A stretch of DNA of 64,000 nt from Acidobacteriota bacterium. Lineage in GTDB: Bacteria; Actinomycetota; Acidimicrobiia; Spongiisociales; UBA5794. The stretch is from positions 24,327 through 88,326 of the forward strand of contig JADFQA010000008.1 in NCBI GenBank assembly GCA_022562055.1. Reading direction: 5' to 3'. Position numbers and translations under genes: made by a program. Numbering within the stretch: the stretch's first letter is position 1; every line of letters begins with the position of its first letter. The notes beneath the pieces are model-generated. The model had not been told where the DNA came from and made no database searches. It saw only the letters and a program-made list of their open reading frames with translations. Positions 16,882-25,663 of this stretch are shown piece after piece.

Positions 16882-17952
16882 ATGGATCTGCATGCGCCCC
16901 AGAATTACCTAGCAGTCATCAAAGTTGTTGGCGTCGGCGGTGGCGGCGTAAACGGAATAAACCGCATGATCGACGCCGGGATCGGAGGTGTCGAGTTTGT
17001 TGCGATCAACACCGATGCTCAGGCGTTGCTGATGTCCGACGCCGATGTCAAGCTCGATATCGGTCGCGACTCGACACGCGGTCTCGGCGCCGGCGCCGAC
17101 CCCGAAGTCGGTCGTGAGGCGGCGGAATCTCATCGCGACGAGATCGAAGATGCGCTCAAGGGCGCTGACATGGTGTTCATTACGGCTGGTGAGGGCGGAG
17201 GCACCGGTACTGGTGCCGCACCCGTTGTTGCCGATATTTCACGCAGTATCGGTGCATTAACCGTAGGGGTTGTTACCCGCCCGTTCGGCTTCGAAGGCCG
17301 CAGACGTTCTGTACAGGCCGAACAGGGTATCCAGGAACTTCGGGCCGCAGTTGACACCCTCATCATCATCCCAAACCAGCGCCTACTTGAGGTGGCAGAT
17401 CCCAAGACGTCTGTGCTCGAAGCTTTCCGGATGGCCGACGAGGTACTCACCAGCGGAGTGCGCGGAATCACCGATCTCATCACTACCCCTGGCCTCATTA
17501 ACGTCGACTTCGCCGATGTGAAAACGGTGATGAGTGACGCCGGTTCGGCGGTGATGGGCATTGGGACCTCCACCGGAGAGAACCGCGCCGAGCAAGCGGC
17601 CGCCAAGGCGATCGCATCCCCGCTGTTGGAGACTTCGATGGAAGGCGCCCGCGGTGTCCTCCTGTCGGTGTCGGGTCCCTCGGACATGTCACTCCACGAA
17701 GTCAGTGTTGCGGCGGGACTCATTGCGGACCATACCGATGCGGACGCAAACATTATTTTCGGCGCAGTGATCGACGACACCCTTGGGGACGAAATGCGGG
17801 TCACAGTGATCGCTGCCGGTTTCGATCGCGATGCGCGTCCGAAAGAAGGATTCGTGTACACACCTCCCGTCCGCCATGACGCGCTGTCAGACCAAACTCC
17901 GGAGCCGGTGAGCGATGACGATCTCGACATTCCGGGATTTCTTCAAGGATGA
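16882..17952 (+). CDS. ftsZ: Cell-division GTPase FtsZ
   Basis: A 356-residue tubulin homologue that forms the Z ring. The N-terminus [23 protein letters not shown], the tubulin signature [11 protein letters not shown] near residue 105 and the T7 loop [11 protein letters not shown] near 205 are intact. The extreme C-terminus [11 protein letters not shown] is the conserved peptide that binds SepF and other partners. I chose ATG 16882 because it matches the usual actinobacterial N-terminus; GTG 16864 would add six residues. With no ftsA in the cluster, SepF is the likely membrane tether. The stop overlaps pgeF. Confidence 0.97.
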   Translation: MDLHAPQNYLAVIKVVGVGGGGVNGINRMIDAGIGGVEFVAINTDAQALLMSDADVKLDIGRDSTRGLGAGADPEVGREAAESHRDEIEDALKGADMVFITAGEGGGTGTGAAPVVADISRSIGALTVGVVTRPFGFEGRRRSVQAEQGIQELRAAVDTLIIIPNQRLLEVADPKTSVLEAFRMADEVLTSGVRGITDLITTPGLINVDFADVKTVMSDAGSAVMGIGTSTGENRAEQAAAKAIASPLLETSMEGARGVLLSVSGPSDMSLHEVSVAAGLIADHTDADANIIFGAVIDDTLGDEMRVTVIAAGFDRDARPKEGFVYTPPVRHDALSDQTPEPVSDDDLDIPGFLQG

Positions 17953-18578
17953 TCACTCCCGCGGGCGTTGTTACAGCAGCGTTCGGGGATGCCAGCCAAG
18001 GCGACGCCCGCTTCGACGATACAGCTCGACGTGCGATTTCGGACGAACTCGGTATCTCTCACGAATGGGCGTATGTGCATCAAGTGCACGGGACACGCGT
18101 TGCGTTGGTAAGCGAGTCCGGGGGCTGGGGGGATGCGGACGTCATCATGACCGAGCGGCGGGGACTTCCCATAGCGATCGCCACCGCAGACTGTGTTCCA
18201 GTCGTACTCATGGCCGAGAACGCCGTCGCGATTGTGCACGCCGGATGGCGCGGCGCCAGAGCTGGCGTGATCCGTGCTGCTATCGACGCGATGAACAATG
18301 CCGGGCACCCAACACTTAGGGCTGCGATCGGCCCGGCGATCTGCAAAGCGTCCTTCGAAGTCGGTCCAGAAGTGGGCAGCGCTTTCCCCGGCTTTGAATC
18401 AACAACGACATGGGGGACCAATGCCGTGGACCTCGTCGGTGCGGTGACCGCTTCGCTTGGTGCGATTCGTTCGGAGACCGTTGCGGTGTGTACGTTTGAG
18501 GACACTCGATATTTCTCGCATCGGCGCGATGGGACCAAGGGGCGGCAAGTGACGGTGGCATGGTTGCCGAACATGTGA
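17949..18578 (+). CDS. pgeF: Peptidoglycan editing factor PgeF / multicopper-like nucleoside phosphorylase (DUF152)
   Basis: A 209-residue YfiH-family protein. Members act on purine nucleosides and are also needed to keep L-serine out of the peptidoglycan stem. The metal-site motifs are present: [27 protein letters not shown] and [12 protein letters not shown], containing the conserved His, Cys and His ligands. Length is slightly short of the usual 240-270 because the N-terminus is trimmed. Its ATG overlaps the ftsZ stop, consistent with the known ftsZ-yfiH-yggS order of actinobacteria. Confidence 0.9.
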   Translation: MITPAGVVTAAFGDASQGDARFDDTARRAISDELGISHEWAYVHQVHGTRVALVSESGGWGDADVIMTERRGLPIAIATADCVPVVLMAENAVAIVHAGWRGARAGVIRAAIDAMNNAGHPTLRAAIGPAICKASFEVGPEVGSAFPGFESTTTWGTNAVDLVGAVTASLGAIRSETVAVCTFEDTRYFSHRRDGTKGRQVTVAWLPNM

Positions 18579-19249
18579 TCTCACAACGGTTAGAAACCGT
18601 CCACTCTGTTATGGATGCGGCACTCACACGCGCCAAACGTTCTGACGCTGTCAAGCTGGTGGCGGTCTCGAAGACGTTCTCCGTGGACACGATCTCCGAT
18701 GCGTACGCGGCCGGGCAACGGGTGTTTGGAGAGAACAGGCTTCAAGAGCTAGAGGCCAAGACCCCACTCCTCCCAACTGACATTGAGTGGCATCTTGTCG
18801 GCTCAATCCAGTCTCGTAAGGCACGGAGAGCGTCTTTGGCGGCGTCGGTGTTGCACGGCGTCGATCGTACAAAGTTGGTGAGCCTTCTCGTTGCAGAAGG
18901 GGCGACTGTCTTGGTACAGGTGAACATTGCAGGCGAAGATCAGAAATCTGGTGCCAATCCTCGTGACGTTGAGGACCTCATAGCCGCTCTTACCGAAGCA
19001 GGCGTGACGGTTGCAGGCCTCATGCAAATCCCACCTGTCGCACAAGAAGGTGAGGACTCGCGGCGGTGGTTCTCCGCGTTGCGTGAGATGAGAGACCGGT
19101 TGTTACCCGATTGGCCTACAGTAAGGGAACTCTCCATGGGAATGACAAACGACTACGGCGTGGCGATAGAGGAAGGTGCCACCATCATCCGTGTCGGACG
19201 CGCTATCTTTGGGGACAGACCTGCACACGGACAACGGGAAAAAGGGTAG
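18560..19249 (+). CDS. PLP homeostasis protein (YggS/PipY/PLPBP family)
   Basis: A 229-residue single-domain PLP-binding protein with the alanine-racemase TIM-barrel fold. VKLVAVSKTFSVDTI carries the PLP lysine; FGENRLQELEAK, WHLVGSIQSRKA and MGMTNDYGVAIEEGATIIRVG are family motifs. It buffers pyridoxal phosphate and affects amino-acid pools. The ATG chosen overlaps pgeF by 19 bp; GTG at 18575, overlapping the pgeF stop (GTGA), is equally likely and fits the family N-terminus slightly better. The gene sits between pgeF and sepF, as in other actinobacteria. Confidence 0.92.
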   Translation: MVAEHVISQRLETVHSVMDAALTRAKRSDAVKLVAVSKTFSVDTISDAYAAGQRVFGENRLQELEAKTPLLPTDIEWHLVGSIQSRKARRASLAASVLHGVDRTKLVSLLVAEGATVLVQVNIAGEDQKSGANPRDVEDLIAALTEAGVTVAGLMQIPPVAQEGEDSRRWFSALREMRDRLLPDWPTVRELSMGMTNDYGVAIEEGATIIRVGRAIFGDRPAHGQREKG

Positions 19250-19259
19250 GGCAGAACCC

Positions 19260-19865
19260 ATGGCATCACTTTGGAACAAGGCGCTTTTTCAGCTGGGTCT
19301 CGTCGACGACGAGCAGGTCGAGAGCTCCGAAGAGCAGTCAGGTGGCGCTGGTAACGAGAGTGGTGTTCGCCGCGTCGAGGCATCCCAGCATCAGGCTGTG
19401 CGGCCAGTTGCCCCGGTCGAACCACCATCAGTGAGCCACGGGATCATCGGGCGGAGGGTGGAACCCCCGTCGATGGGTGGCAGTCGTCCTAGTGGGCCCC
19501 GCACTCGTTCAGAAGCCGGTGTCACTGTTCGTGCGAGCGGCGGAGGTCCGCTCACAGCGGATGAGACGTCGCCGCAAATGCACATCGAATCAGAGCTGGT
19601 GGTAGCGCGATCGTTCGACGACGCAAAGGCGCTTGCCGACCACATCAGAGCAAACCGCCCGGTGGTAATGGACCTCCGTGGAACCGAACCGGAAATGGTC
19701 CGTCGGCTCGTCGACTTCGCGAGCGGACTCACATACTCGCTGTCCGGCAACATGGCCAAGATCGCCCAGGGTGTGATTTTGGTGACTCCGCCGAACAGGT
19801 CCATCTCAGTACAAGAGCGGCAACGTCTTGCAGACCTCGGCCTGTACTCCGGATCGGTCGGGTAA
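19260..19865 (+). CDS. sepF: Cell-division protein SepF
   Basis: A 201-residue protein. The N-terminus (MASLWNKALFQLGL) is an amphipathic membrane-binding helix. A low-complexity linker to about residue 105 follows, then the compact SepF core (SFDDAKALADHIRANRPVVMDLRG ... FASGLTYSLSGNMAKIAQGVILVTP). SepF polymerises and tethers FtsZ to the membrane; in actinobacteria it replaces FtsA. The ATG follows the yggS stop by 10 bp with AGGG in between. Confidence 0.94.
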   Translation: MASLWNKALFQLGLVDDEQVESSEEQSGGAGNESGVRRVEASQHQAVRPVAPVEPPSVSHGIIGRRVEPPSMGGSRPSGPRTRSEAGVTVRASGGGPLTADETSPQMHIESELVVARSFDDAKALADHIRANRPVVMDLRGTEPEMVRRLVDFASGLTYSLSGNMAKIAQGVILVTPPNRSISVQERQRLADLGLYSGSVG

Positions 19866-19873
19866 CACACACT

Positions 19874-20137
19874 GTGAGCGCTCTAGCGACCCTTCTTGGA
19901 TACGTCATTTGGGTGATCATTGCCTGGATTGTGCTCGGGTATATCGTTGTCTTGGGGCGGGTGCCGGGGGGGCACCCGGTGCGCAAGGCTTACGACGCCC
20001 TCGAAAAGGTGATTCAGCCGGTGCTGAGACCCATCAGAAACGTTCTCCCGCCTGTGCGGATCGGCGGTGCCGCACTTGACCTTGCCCCAATGGTTCTTAT
20101 TTTTGGCGTGATCATTTTACAGGGCGTTCTACGGTGA
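19874..20137 (+). CDS. YggT-family membrane protein
   Basis: An 87-residue protein with two hydrophobic segments (about 5-28 and 65-86) separated by a loop carrying PVRKAYDALEKVIQPVLRPIRNVLPP, the YggT signature. Family members are linked with osmotic or division functions, but the mechanism is not established. A GTG start lies 9 bp after the sepF stop. Its position between sepF and the DivIVA-like gene is the standard actinobacterial order. Confidence 0.85.
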   Translation: MSALATLLGYVIWVIIAWIVLGYIVVLGRVPGGHPVRKAYDALEKVIQPVLRPIRNVLPPVRIGGAALDLAPMVLIFGVIILQGVLR

Positions 20138-20140
20138 CGG

Positions 20141-20152
20141 TAAGCTACCAGC
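20141..20152 (+). promoter_or_regulatory. Leaderless-type -10 for the DivIVA-like gene
   Basis: TAAGCT (20141-20146) is followed by exactly 6 nt and then ATG. No Shine-Dalgarno is present. Confidence 0.45.
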
Positions 20153-21091
20153 ATGGACATGACGGCCGTCACCGCAAGTCAAGTGGTTTTCGCACGCGAA
20201 GGGCGTGGATACGCAAGGGACGCAGTAGAGATCTTTCGCAGCGCAGTTGTTGCGGCACTCGTTGACGCTGCGAGCGAGCTCGAAGTTGCACGGGCGCGCA
20301 TAGGGGAACTTGAAGCCGACCGTCCCGATAGTGCCGCGGCGCGGACCGGTCGCATGCGGGACTTTGTTGAGTCATTCGAACTCCTCTTTGCTGGTTCCGA
20401 GTCCGTCGCAGCAGCCCGCGAGGAGCGAGCAGTGCAAGTCGCTATTGGCCACATGCTGGTCGCCGATCGTAGCGTCGCAGCTGAAGCTGAGGCGGTGGAG
20501 CGAAGCGCCAGACACAAGAGCGAAGCAAATCAAATCATCTCAAAAGCACGAGAGCTTGCAGAGGCGAGCCGAGCCGCTGCCGCCGAGGAGTCGAACCTCG
20601 TTGCCGCCTCAGCTCGTACCATTGTTGACGATGCCCGTCGCCGCGCCTACGAACAGGTTCGAACAACAGCTCGCCTTGCACAGACCACGCATCAAGCCGA
20701 ACAGCGGCTCGAAGCGTTGACAAACCACGTCAAGGCAGAACTTCGGGCTGTGAGTCAACTGGTCGCTCCATCCTCCCTTGAGCAGGGATCCGTCGGAGAG
20801 TCCGGCTACACCGAGGCGAACGCTCCTCTTGTGAAGTCGCTGCTGCCCAATGATTTGCCACCGGTAGAGGCGATCGGTCGAACCGATTTCTACGACCAGC
20901 ACGAAACCATGCTCGACCTCACAGGCGCAGCGTCACCGGACATCGATCTGCGGGATGACCGCACGGTGTACGAGCGGAGACTCGGGGGTTTGCGTGCGCG
21001 CATTAAAGCAGCTGAAGCCGCCGATCGCGAGGCGGCGTTAGTTGACGATCGTCTCGATCGAGACCGTCAGGACGAGACCGTCGAGATCTAG
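20153..21091 (+). CDS. DivIVA-like coiled-coil protein at the end of the dcw cluster
   Basis: A 312-residue, Ala/Glu/Arg-rich protein. The first 50 residues (VVFAREGRGYARDAVEIF ... ASELEVARARIGELEA) resemble the DivIVA/Wag31 start (a short lipid-binding segment, then 'GY..D.V..F' leading into a coiled coil). A coiled coil follows to about 200, then an acidic tail. Position after yggT also matches wag31. Similarity is distant, so a polar or septal scaffold role is inference. Its last 54 bp overlap the 3' end of ileS on the other strand. Confidence 0.6.
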   Translation: MDMTAVTASQVVFAREGRGYARDAVEIFRSAVVAALVDAASELEVARARIGELEADRPDSAAARTGRMRDFVESFELLFAGSESVAAAREERAVQVAIGHMLVADRSVAAEAEAVERSARHKSEANQIISKARELAEASRAAAAEESNLVAASARTIVDDARRRAYEQVRTTARLAQTTHQAEQRLEALTNHVKAELRAVSQLVAPSSLEQGSVGESGYTEANAPLVKSLLPNDLPPVEAIGRTDFYDQHETMLDLTGAASPDIDLRDDRTVYERRLGGLRARIKAAEAADREAALVDDRLDRDRQDETVEI

Positions 21092-24000
21092 TTGGTGGTC
21101 GAGCTTCCCATTGCGTTTTGTCACCGACACCGCGAGACACTCTTGAGCGATGATCCCTGCGTGCTCTTCGAGGACACCGGCCAACACACCGTCGAGTGTG
21201 GACCAACCAATCTCGATTCGGTCAGTCACATCCATTCCAATATCTCGACGGATTCCCTGAATCCGATTAATGAATTCGCGGGCCGTCCCCTCAGAACGGA
21301 GCTCGTCCGAAACATGTGTGTCAAGGGCGACGGTGATGTGCGCCCCGGTAGTGACAACAAGACCCGCAAGCGGATCCCGCTGAACGGCTACATCATCGAG
21401 CAAGATGTTGTGACCGACGACATCGACCGACTCTCCGCGCAGAAGCCTGTCCACGGCCTCGTGGTCGAGTCGTTCGATCGCCGCGGCGACCGTCCTCATA
21501 TCCTTTCCGAACCGCGGGCCCAGTTTCTTGAAATTCGCCTTGGCGGAGAGGGTTACGAGGTGGGTTTCGTCGGCCTCAATCACGAGGGACTTCACGTTGA
21601 GCTCCTCGCGAATGAGGGCGGCGTGGGACTCAAGCGCCTCCCGTTCGGTTGGTTCGCGCGAGACGACCGTTAGCGTTGACAGCGGCTGGCGAACTCGAAG
21701 GTCGTGCTGTCGCCTCAATCGGCGTCCCAGATTGACGGCGGTGCGTACCGATGCCATTGCGCTTTCCAGATCTGTGTCGATCGCCGCCGTGTCTGCTTCG
21801 GGGTAGTTGGTGAGGTGGATGCTCGCTGGCACGTCAGCATCATGTTCCCTTTCCAGCACTTGATAGATCTCCTCGGTGATGAAGGGCAATATCGGTGCGG
21901 CGACACGGCCGAACGTGGTGAGCACTTCGTGGAGAGTTGCGAACGCCGCCAACTTGTCGGCGTCGTTTTCGGTCCGTTGGCGCCAGAAACGCCGACGCGA
22001 CCGCCGGATGTACCAGTTCGTGAGGTCGTCGATGAAACCCAAGATCGGAGGGATGACCGCGTACAGGCGGTAGCGCTCCATCTCCGTATTGACGTCGCGG
22101 ATCAGCGACTGAAGCACGGAAATTATCCATCGGTCGATTTCAGGGCGTTCGCCAAGAGGTGGTGCCGCATCAAGATCGGCTCGGGTCAGGTTGTCTGCTT
22201 CAGCGTACAGAGAAAAGAACGAATACGCGTTCCAGTAGGGAAGCAACACGGTGCGTACTACATCTCGCACGCCCTGTTCCTGAAACCTGAGCGGCTCGCC
22301 GCGTACGACGGGCGAATTGATCAGGTACGCACGAAGGGCGTCCGCGCCAAACGCGTCGATCACCCCGGTCGGATCAGGGTAGTTCTTGAGGCTCTTCGAC
22401 ATTTTTCTGCCGTCGTCGGCAAGGATCATCCCTGTCACGACACAGTTCTGAAACGGCGCCTCGTCGAAAATTGCGGTGCCGAGGACAAGCAGCGTGTAGA
22501 ACCAGCCGCGGGTCTGGTCCAACCCTTCCGCGATGAAGTCGGCCGGGTACCGCGCCGCAAAGCGCTCTTCGTTCTCGAAGGGGTAGTGGATCTGGGCGTA
22601 CGGCATCGAGCCAGATTCGAACCAGCAATCGAGTACCTCTGGCACACGAACCATGGTGCCTTCGTCGTTCGCGCAGGGGAATGTGACGAGATCGACGATG
22701 TGTTTGTGCAGGTCGTCGACCATCACCCCAGAGTGTTCGAACAGCTCTTGGCGCGAACCGATGCACAACCGTTCCTTGCAGGTGTCGCACTCCCACACGG
22801 GGATGCACGAGCCCCAGTAGCGGTTGCGGCTGATTGCCCAGTCACGGGCATTCTCGAGCCAGTTACCAAACCGTTTGGCGCCGACAGCCTCGGGGACCCA
22901 TCGGATTGTCTTGTTAGCTTCGACCATTCGGTCGCGGAACGACTCGACTTTGACGAACCACGTCGGTATTGCACGGTAGATCAGCGGCGTGCCAGTACGC
23001 CAACAGAACGGGTAGCTGTGGTGGACCTGTTCGTGGCGCACCAGATTGCCGGCGTCCTTCAACATTGAAATGATGATTGGGTCGGCGTCTTTGACCTGCA
23101 CACCCACGAGTTCGGGGCCAACCTCGTCGGTGAATCGCGCCTCTGCGTCAAGTGGCTCAACGATGACGTCGATGCCTGCTGCTTGGAAAGCGGCAAAGTC
23201 AGACTCGCCGTACGCAGGCGCCATGTGGACCAGGCCGGTACCTTCATTGGTCGTCACCTCGGGGTTGACAATGACGCGAAACGCCCCCAGTGCGGCCTTG
23301 TCTGCGAAGTAGTCAAAGATCGGTTCGTAGGTAGCACCAACCATTTCGCGGCCGGTGGCCGAAGCTATGGTCTCCGCTCCAGGGGCGTAGTGCTCGACGC
23401 GTTCGGGCGCCAACCAGTGGCGGCCCTCGAATCCGCCGGGGAGGCCGTCGATTGCAACATAGGACGCGTCTTCGCCGACCGCGGCTGCAAGGTTCGAGGG
23501 CAACGTCCATGGTGTAGTGGTCCACACCAACAAGAAATCGTCTTTCTTGAGTGGACCGTGGTCCTCGGTAATTCTGAGGCGCACGGTGATCGACGGATCA
23601 TCGACGTCGCGATAATCGAGGTTCGCTTCAAAGTTGGAGAGTGGTGTTGTCGCCCCGTACGAATACGGCAACACCTTGTACGCCTGGTATATCAGGTCAC
23701 GGTCCCATAGCGACTTGAACACCCACCACACGGTCTCCATAAAGTCGACATCCATGGTTTTGTAGTCGTTTTCGAAGTCGACCCAGCGGCCGACCCGGTC
23801 CATGATGTCCTCCCACTCTTTGGTGGTGGTGTTCACCATTGCACGGCAGGCCTCGTTAAACGCATCGACCCCGATCGCGTTGATCTGCTTGGGACCTGAC
23901 ACGCCGAGCTGTTTCTCGACCTCCATTTCCACGGGGAGTCCATGTGTGTCCCAGCCGAATCGACGCTCAACCCGGTATCCACGCATCGTCCAGTAGCGTG

Positions 24001-24220
24001 GCACCACATCCTTAATGACCGCCTGTAGCAGGTGCCCGTAGTGTGGCGAACCGGTGGCGAACGGCGGCCCGTCATAGAACGTGTACTCGGGGGCGTCGAC
24101 TCGGTTGTCGATCGAGGCCTGGAACGCACCGATCTTTTTCCACAGTGCGAGGACATCGGCATCGACGTGGGTGAGGTCAAGGCGCGAATTGACCTTCTTA
24201 AACGCTGGGTTGGTGCTCAC
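21038..24220 (-). CDS. ileS: Isoleucyl-tRNA synthetase, type 2
   Basis: A 1060-residue class I synthetase that charges tRNA-Ile. The HIGH box reads HYGH (in GSPHYGHLLQAV near residue 60), and the KMSKS loop reads GRKMSKSLKNYPDP. Both are the type-2 (eukaryote-like) forms also seen in mycobacteria, a class generally less sensitive to mupirocin. The editing domain, the anticodon domain (FIDDLTNWYIRRSRRRFW) and a long C-terminal extension follow. The GTG start is preferred: AGGAG lies exactly 6 nt before it, whereas the upstream in-frame ATG (24226) touches the Shine-Dalgarno. Confidence 0.96.
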   Translation of the reverse strand: MSTNPAFKKVNSRLDLTHVDADVLALWKKIGAFQASIDNRVDAPEYTFYDGPPFATGSPHYGHLLQAVIKDVVPRYWTMRGYRVERRFGWDTHGLPVEMEVEKQLGVSGPKQINAIGVDAFNEACRAMVNTTTKEWEDIMDRVGRWVDFENDYKTMDVDFMETVWWVFKSLWDRDLIYQAYKVLPYSYGATTPLSNFEANLDYRDVDDPSITVRLRITEDHGPLKKDDFLLVWTTTPWTLPSNLAAAVGEDASYVAIDGLPGGFEGRHWLAPERVEHYAPGAETIASATGREMVGATYEPIFDYFADKAALGAFRVIVNPEVTTNEGTGLVHMAPAYGESDFAAFQAAGIDVIVEPLDAEARFTDEVGPELVGVQVKDADPIIISMLKDAGNLVRHEQVHHSYPFCWRTGTPLIYRAIPTWFVKVESFRDRMVEANKTIRWVPEAVGAKRFGNWLENARDWAISRNRYWGSCIPVWECDTCKERLCIGSRQELFEHSGVMVDDLHKHIVDLVTFPCANDEGTMVRVPEVLDCWFESGSMPYAQIHYPFENEERFAARYPADFIAEGLDQTRGWFYTLLVLGTAIFDEAPFQNCVVTGMILADDGRKMSKSLKNYPDPTGVIDAFGADALRAYLINSPVVRGEPLRFQEQGVRDVVRTVLLPYWNAYSFFSLYAEADNLTRADLDAAPPLGERPEIDRWIISVLQSLIRDVNTEMERYRLYAVIPPILGFIDDLTNWYIRRSRRRFWRQRTENDADKLAAFATLHEVLTTFGRVAAPILPFITEEIYQVLEREHDADVPASIHLTNYPEADTAAIDTDLESAMASVRTAVNLGRRLRRQHDLRVRQPLSTLTVVSREPTEREALESHAALIREELNVKSLVIEADETHLVTLSAKANFKKLGPRFGKDMRTVAAAIERLDHEAVDRLLRGESVDVVGHNILLDDVAVQRDPLAGLVVTTGAHITVALDTHVSDELRSEGTAREFINRIQGIRRDIGMDVTDRIEIGWSTLDGVLAGVLEEHAGIIAQECLAVSVTKRNGKLDHQLDLDGLVLTVSIETIVN
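21044..21064. repeat. Adjoining palindromes in the DivIVA-like/ileS 3' overlap
   Basis: GACGATCGTC (21044-21053) and GTCTCGATCGAGAC (21051-21064) are both perfect self-complementary sequences lying where the two convergent coding regions overlap. They could fold on either transcript. No T-tract follows, so a terminator role is only possible. Confidence 0.4.
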
Positions 24221-24226
24221 GGTCAT

Positions 24227-24480
24227 CTCCTCGCAACAGCATTTCAGTGCCAGGACGGGAGACCCGCGGTACCACCTGGCTTGGTGTCCATCGGTCGGAC
24301 ACCCGCTCGTTGCTCCTTCACGGTGGAGAGACCGGCGGGTTCTACGACCTGATGGCTTTCTTCCCGCAGCTCAAGGGTGATGTCCCACACGGTCGGACGC
24401 CGGTCTTGCACTATCACCGGTTCGCTGCCGTCCGAGGGTCGTGTGGTTGCGTCCCTGTCGTTGCCGACAAAAGTGTACAC
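24227..24480 (-). promoter_or_regulatory. T-box riboswitch leader of ileS (translational type)
   Basis: On the minus strand the core AGGTGGTACCGCGGG (24277-24263) is a textbook T-box that pairs with the NCCA end of uncharged tRNA. It is flanked by GCCAGG (24280-24275) and CCTGGC (24254-24249), forming the antisequestrator stem. TCTCC (24262-24258) can instead pair with the GGAGA of the ribosome-binding site (24232-24226), forming the sequestrator. No terminator T-run lies between T-box and gene, so control is of translation. A candidate AUC specifier is at 24381-24379. TACACT near 24472-24477 is a possible -10. Confidence 0.85.
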
Positions 24481-24501
24481 CATGGGTTGGCGGTGCAGCG
24501 G

Positions 24502-24513
24502 TAGCATCGAACC
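24502..24513 (+). promoter_or_regulatory. Leaderless-type -10 for yggU
   Basis: TAGCAT (24502-24507) lies 6 nt before the yggU ATG, with no Shine-Dalgarno. It is divergent from the ileS leader promoter, about 25 bp away. Confidence 0.45.
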
Positions 24514-24816
24514 ATGGCAAAAGTCCGGATCACAGACCACCCCGATGGAACCGTCATTGACGTGTGGGTGGTTCCCGGGGCGTCGCGCACCGAGGTCGTT
24601 GGCGCCCATAACGCCGCCCTCAAGATCCGCGTCGCAGCACCGCCCGAAGGTGGCAAAGCAAGCACTGCGGTCCGCAAGATCCTGATCCAGTTCTTCGCAT
24701 GCGACGACGCGACACTGATTCGCGGTGCCACCTCCAGACGCAAACAGTGGTTGTTGACCGGTATCGACCGAGCAGCCGTGGTGGCGATCCTCGGTCCCGA
24801 CAAGCTGCGAAACTGA
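24514..24816 (+). CDS. DUF167 (YggU-family) protein
   Basis: A 100-residue protein of the YggU/DUF167 family, recognised by VVPGASRTEVVG ... LKIRVAAPPEGGKASTAVRKIL, the conserved P-G-A-S and A-P-P-x-x-G-K-A-N/S blocks. The fold is a small alpha/beta domain; the biochemical role is not established. It starts with ATG directly behind a -10-like box and is divergent from ileS. Confidence 0.88.
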   Translation: MAKVRITDHPDGTVIDVWVVPGASRTEVVGAHNAALKIRVAAPPEGGKASTAVRKILIQFFACDDATLIRGATSRRKQWLLTGIDRAAVVAILGPDKLRN

Positions 24817-24835
24817 TCACAGGACGGGATGACAG

Positions 24836-25579
24836 GTGACTATTCCAAAACTTGTAATCGAGAAGAGGTTCACGCTGCAGCATGACGCGGCGATTCAGGT
24901 CCGGACAGGGCGTTTGTCGCGCCGAGGGGTATTGGCGACAGGTGTGGTTCTTGCCGCTGTCTTGTTGGTAATAGGCGCTGTGGTTTTCACGATGTCGAGT
25001 CCGCTAACTGGCGTCAACGGAACAGGCCCTGTTACAACGGTGCTCGATGCAACCGCGGCCTCGTCCGACCTGCTCGATGCTACCGCGGATCCAGAGGTTG
25101 TTGACATGGCGGAGCAACTCAATATTTCGAGAGAACAGGCGATTGACTTGTTCCGCAACCAGGGATTGCTGGACGACTTCGTCGGCGCGGTGGCTTTGGA
25201 TCCTGGGTTTGTGGCCTATCGCGGTCCGTTTGCCGCGGGCAGTGCTCTCCTCATTGTCGAGCCTGGATTCGAGACTCGTGAAGCGTTTCGCAATCCTCCC
25301 CCGGGTCTATTGGTACGCGAGGCAGAGGTTTCCGCAAATGAGAGGGCAGCAGGGCAGGGAGAGGTCCAGACTGCATCCGAAATGGTCGCTGCGACGAGCT
25401 TCGTTGGTGTTGTATACGACGCGTTTGACAACTCGTACACGGTGTGGATCGAGTCCGGAACGCTCACGCCGACAATGGGTGCTGACATCGACATGGCGGT
25501 GGCATCCCTGTTAGTTTCGAACTCAAGCACCACCGTGCAAGTGAAAGAAGTCGCTGCAGACTGGGCCGACGCTTCGTAG
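24836..25579 (+). CDS. Single-pass membrane protein of unknown function
   Basis: A 247-residue protein I cannot name. A basic cytoplasmic tail of about 30 residues is followed by one transmembrane segment (about 31-53) and an outside domain. Residues about 85-130 (VDMAEQLNISREQAIDLFRNQG ... GFVAYRGPF) recall the helical prodomain of streptogrisin-type proteases, but no protease domain follows. Start is a GTG with a poor Shine-Dalgarno, 20 bp after yggU, so the two may be co-transcribed. The gene is followed by an 84-bp gap before lspA containing TACGAT (25632-25637), a possible lspA -10. Confidence 0.65.
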   Translation: MTIPKLVIEKRFTLQHDAAIQVRTGRLSRRGVLATGVVLAAVLLVIGAVVFTMSSPLTGVNGTGPVTTVLDATAASSDLLDATADPEVVDMAEQLNISREQAIDLFRNQGLLDDFVGAVALDPGFVAYRGPFAAGSALLIVEPGFETREAFRNPPPGLLVREAEVSANERAAGQGEVQTASEMVAATSFVGVVYDAFDNSYTVWIESGTLTPTMGADIDMAVASLLVSNSSTTVQVKEVAADWADAS

Positions 25580-25663
25580 CGTGTCACCCGTGCAGTCTCC
25601 AGGGGGCCGATTCCTGGCAATCGGTCAGTGGTACGATTTCCCGCCACTTAGGCAAAGACTGCT

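Noticed and set aside
17130..17930. Minus-strand open frame of 266 codons opposite ftsZ
   Set aside because: Shadow of ftsZ; low-complexity Ser/Thr/Pro product.
21704..23068. Long plus-strand open frame (454 codons) opposite ileS
   Set aside because: It lies wholly within a well-supported minus-strand synthetase gene; the composition is that of an antisense frame, with no start signal and no recognisable domain.
24244..24609. Open frames in the ileS leader region
   Set aside because: Better explained by the T-box RNA; the predicted peptides have no motifs.
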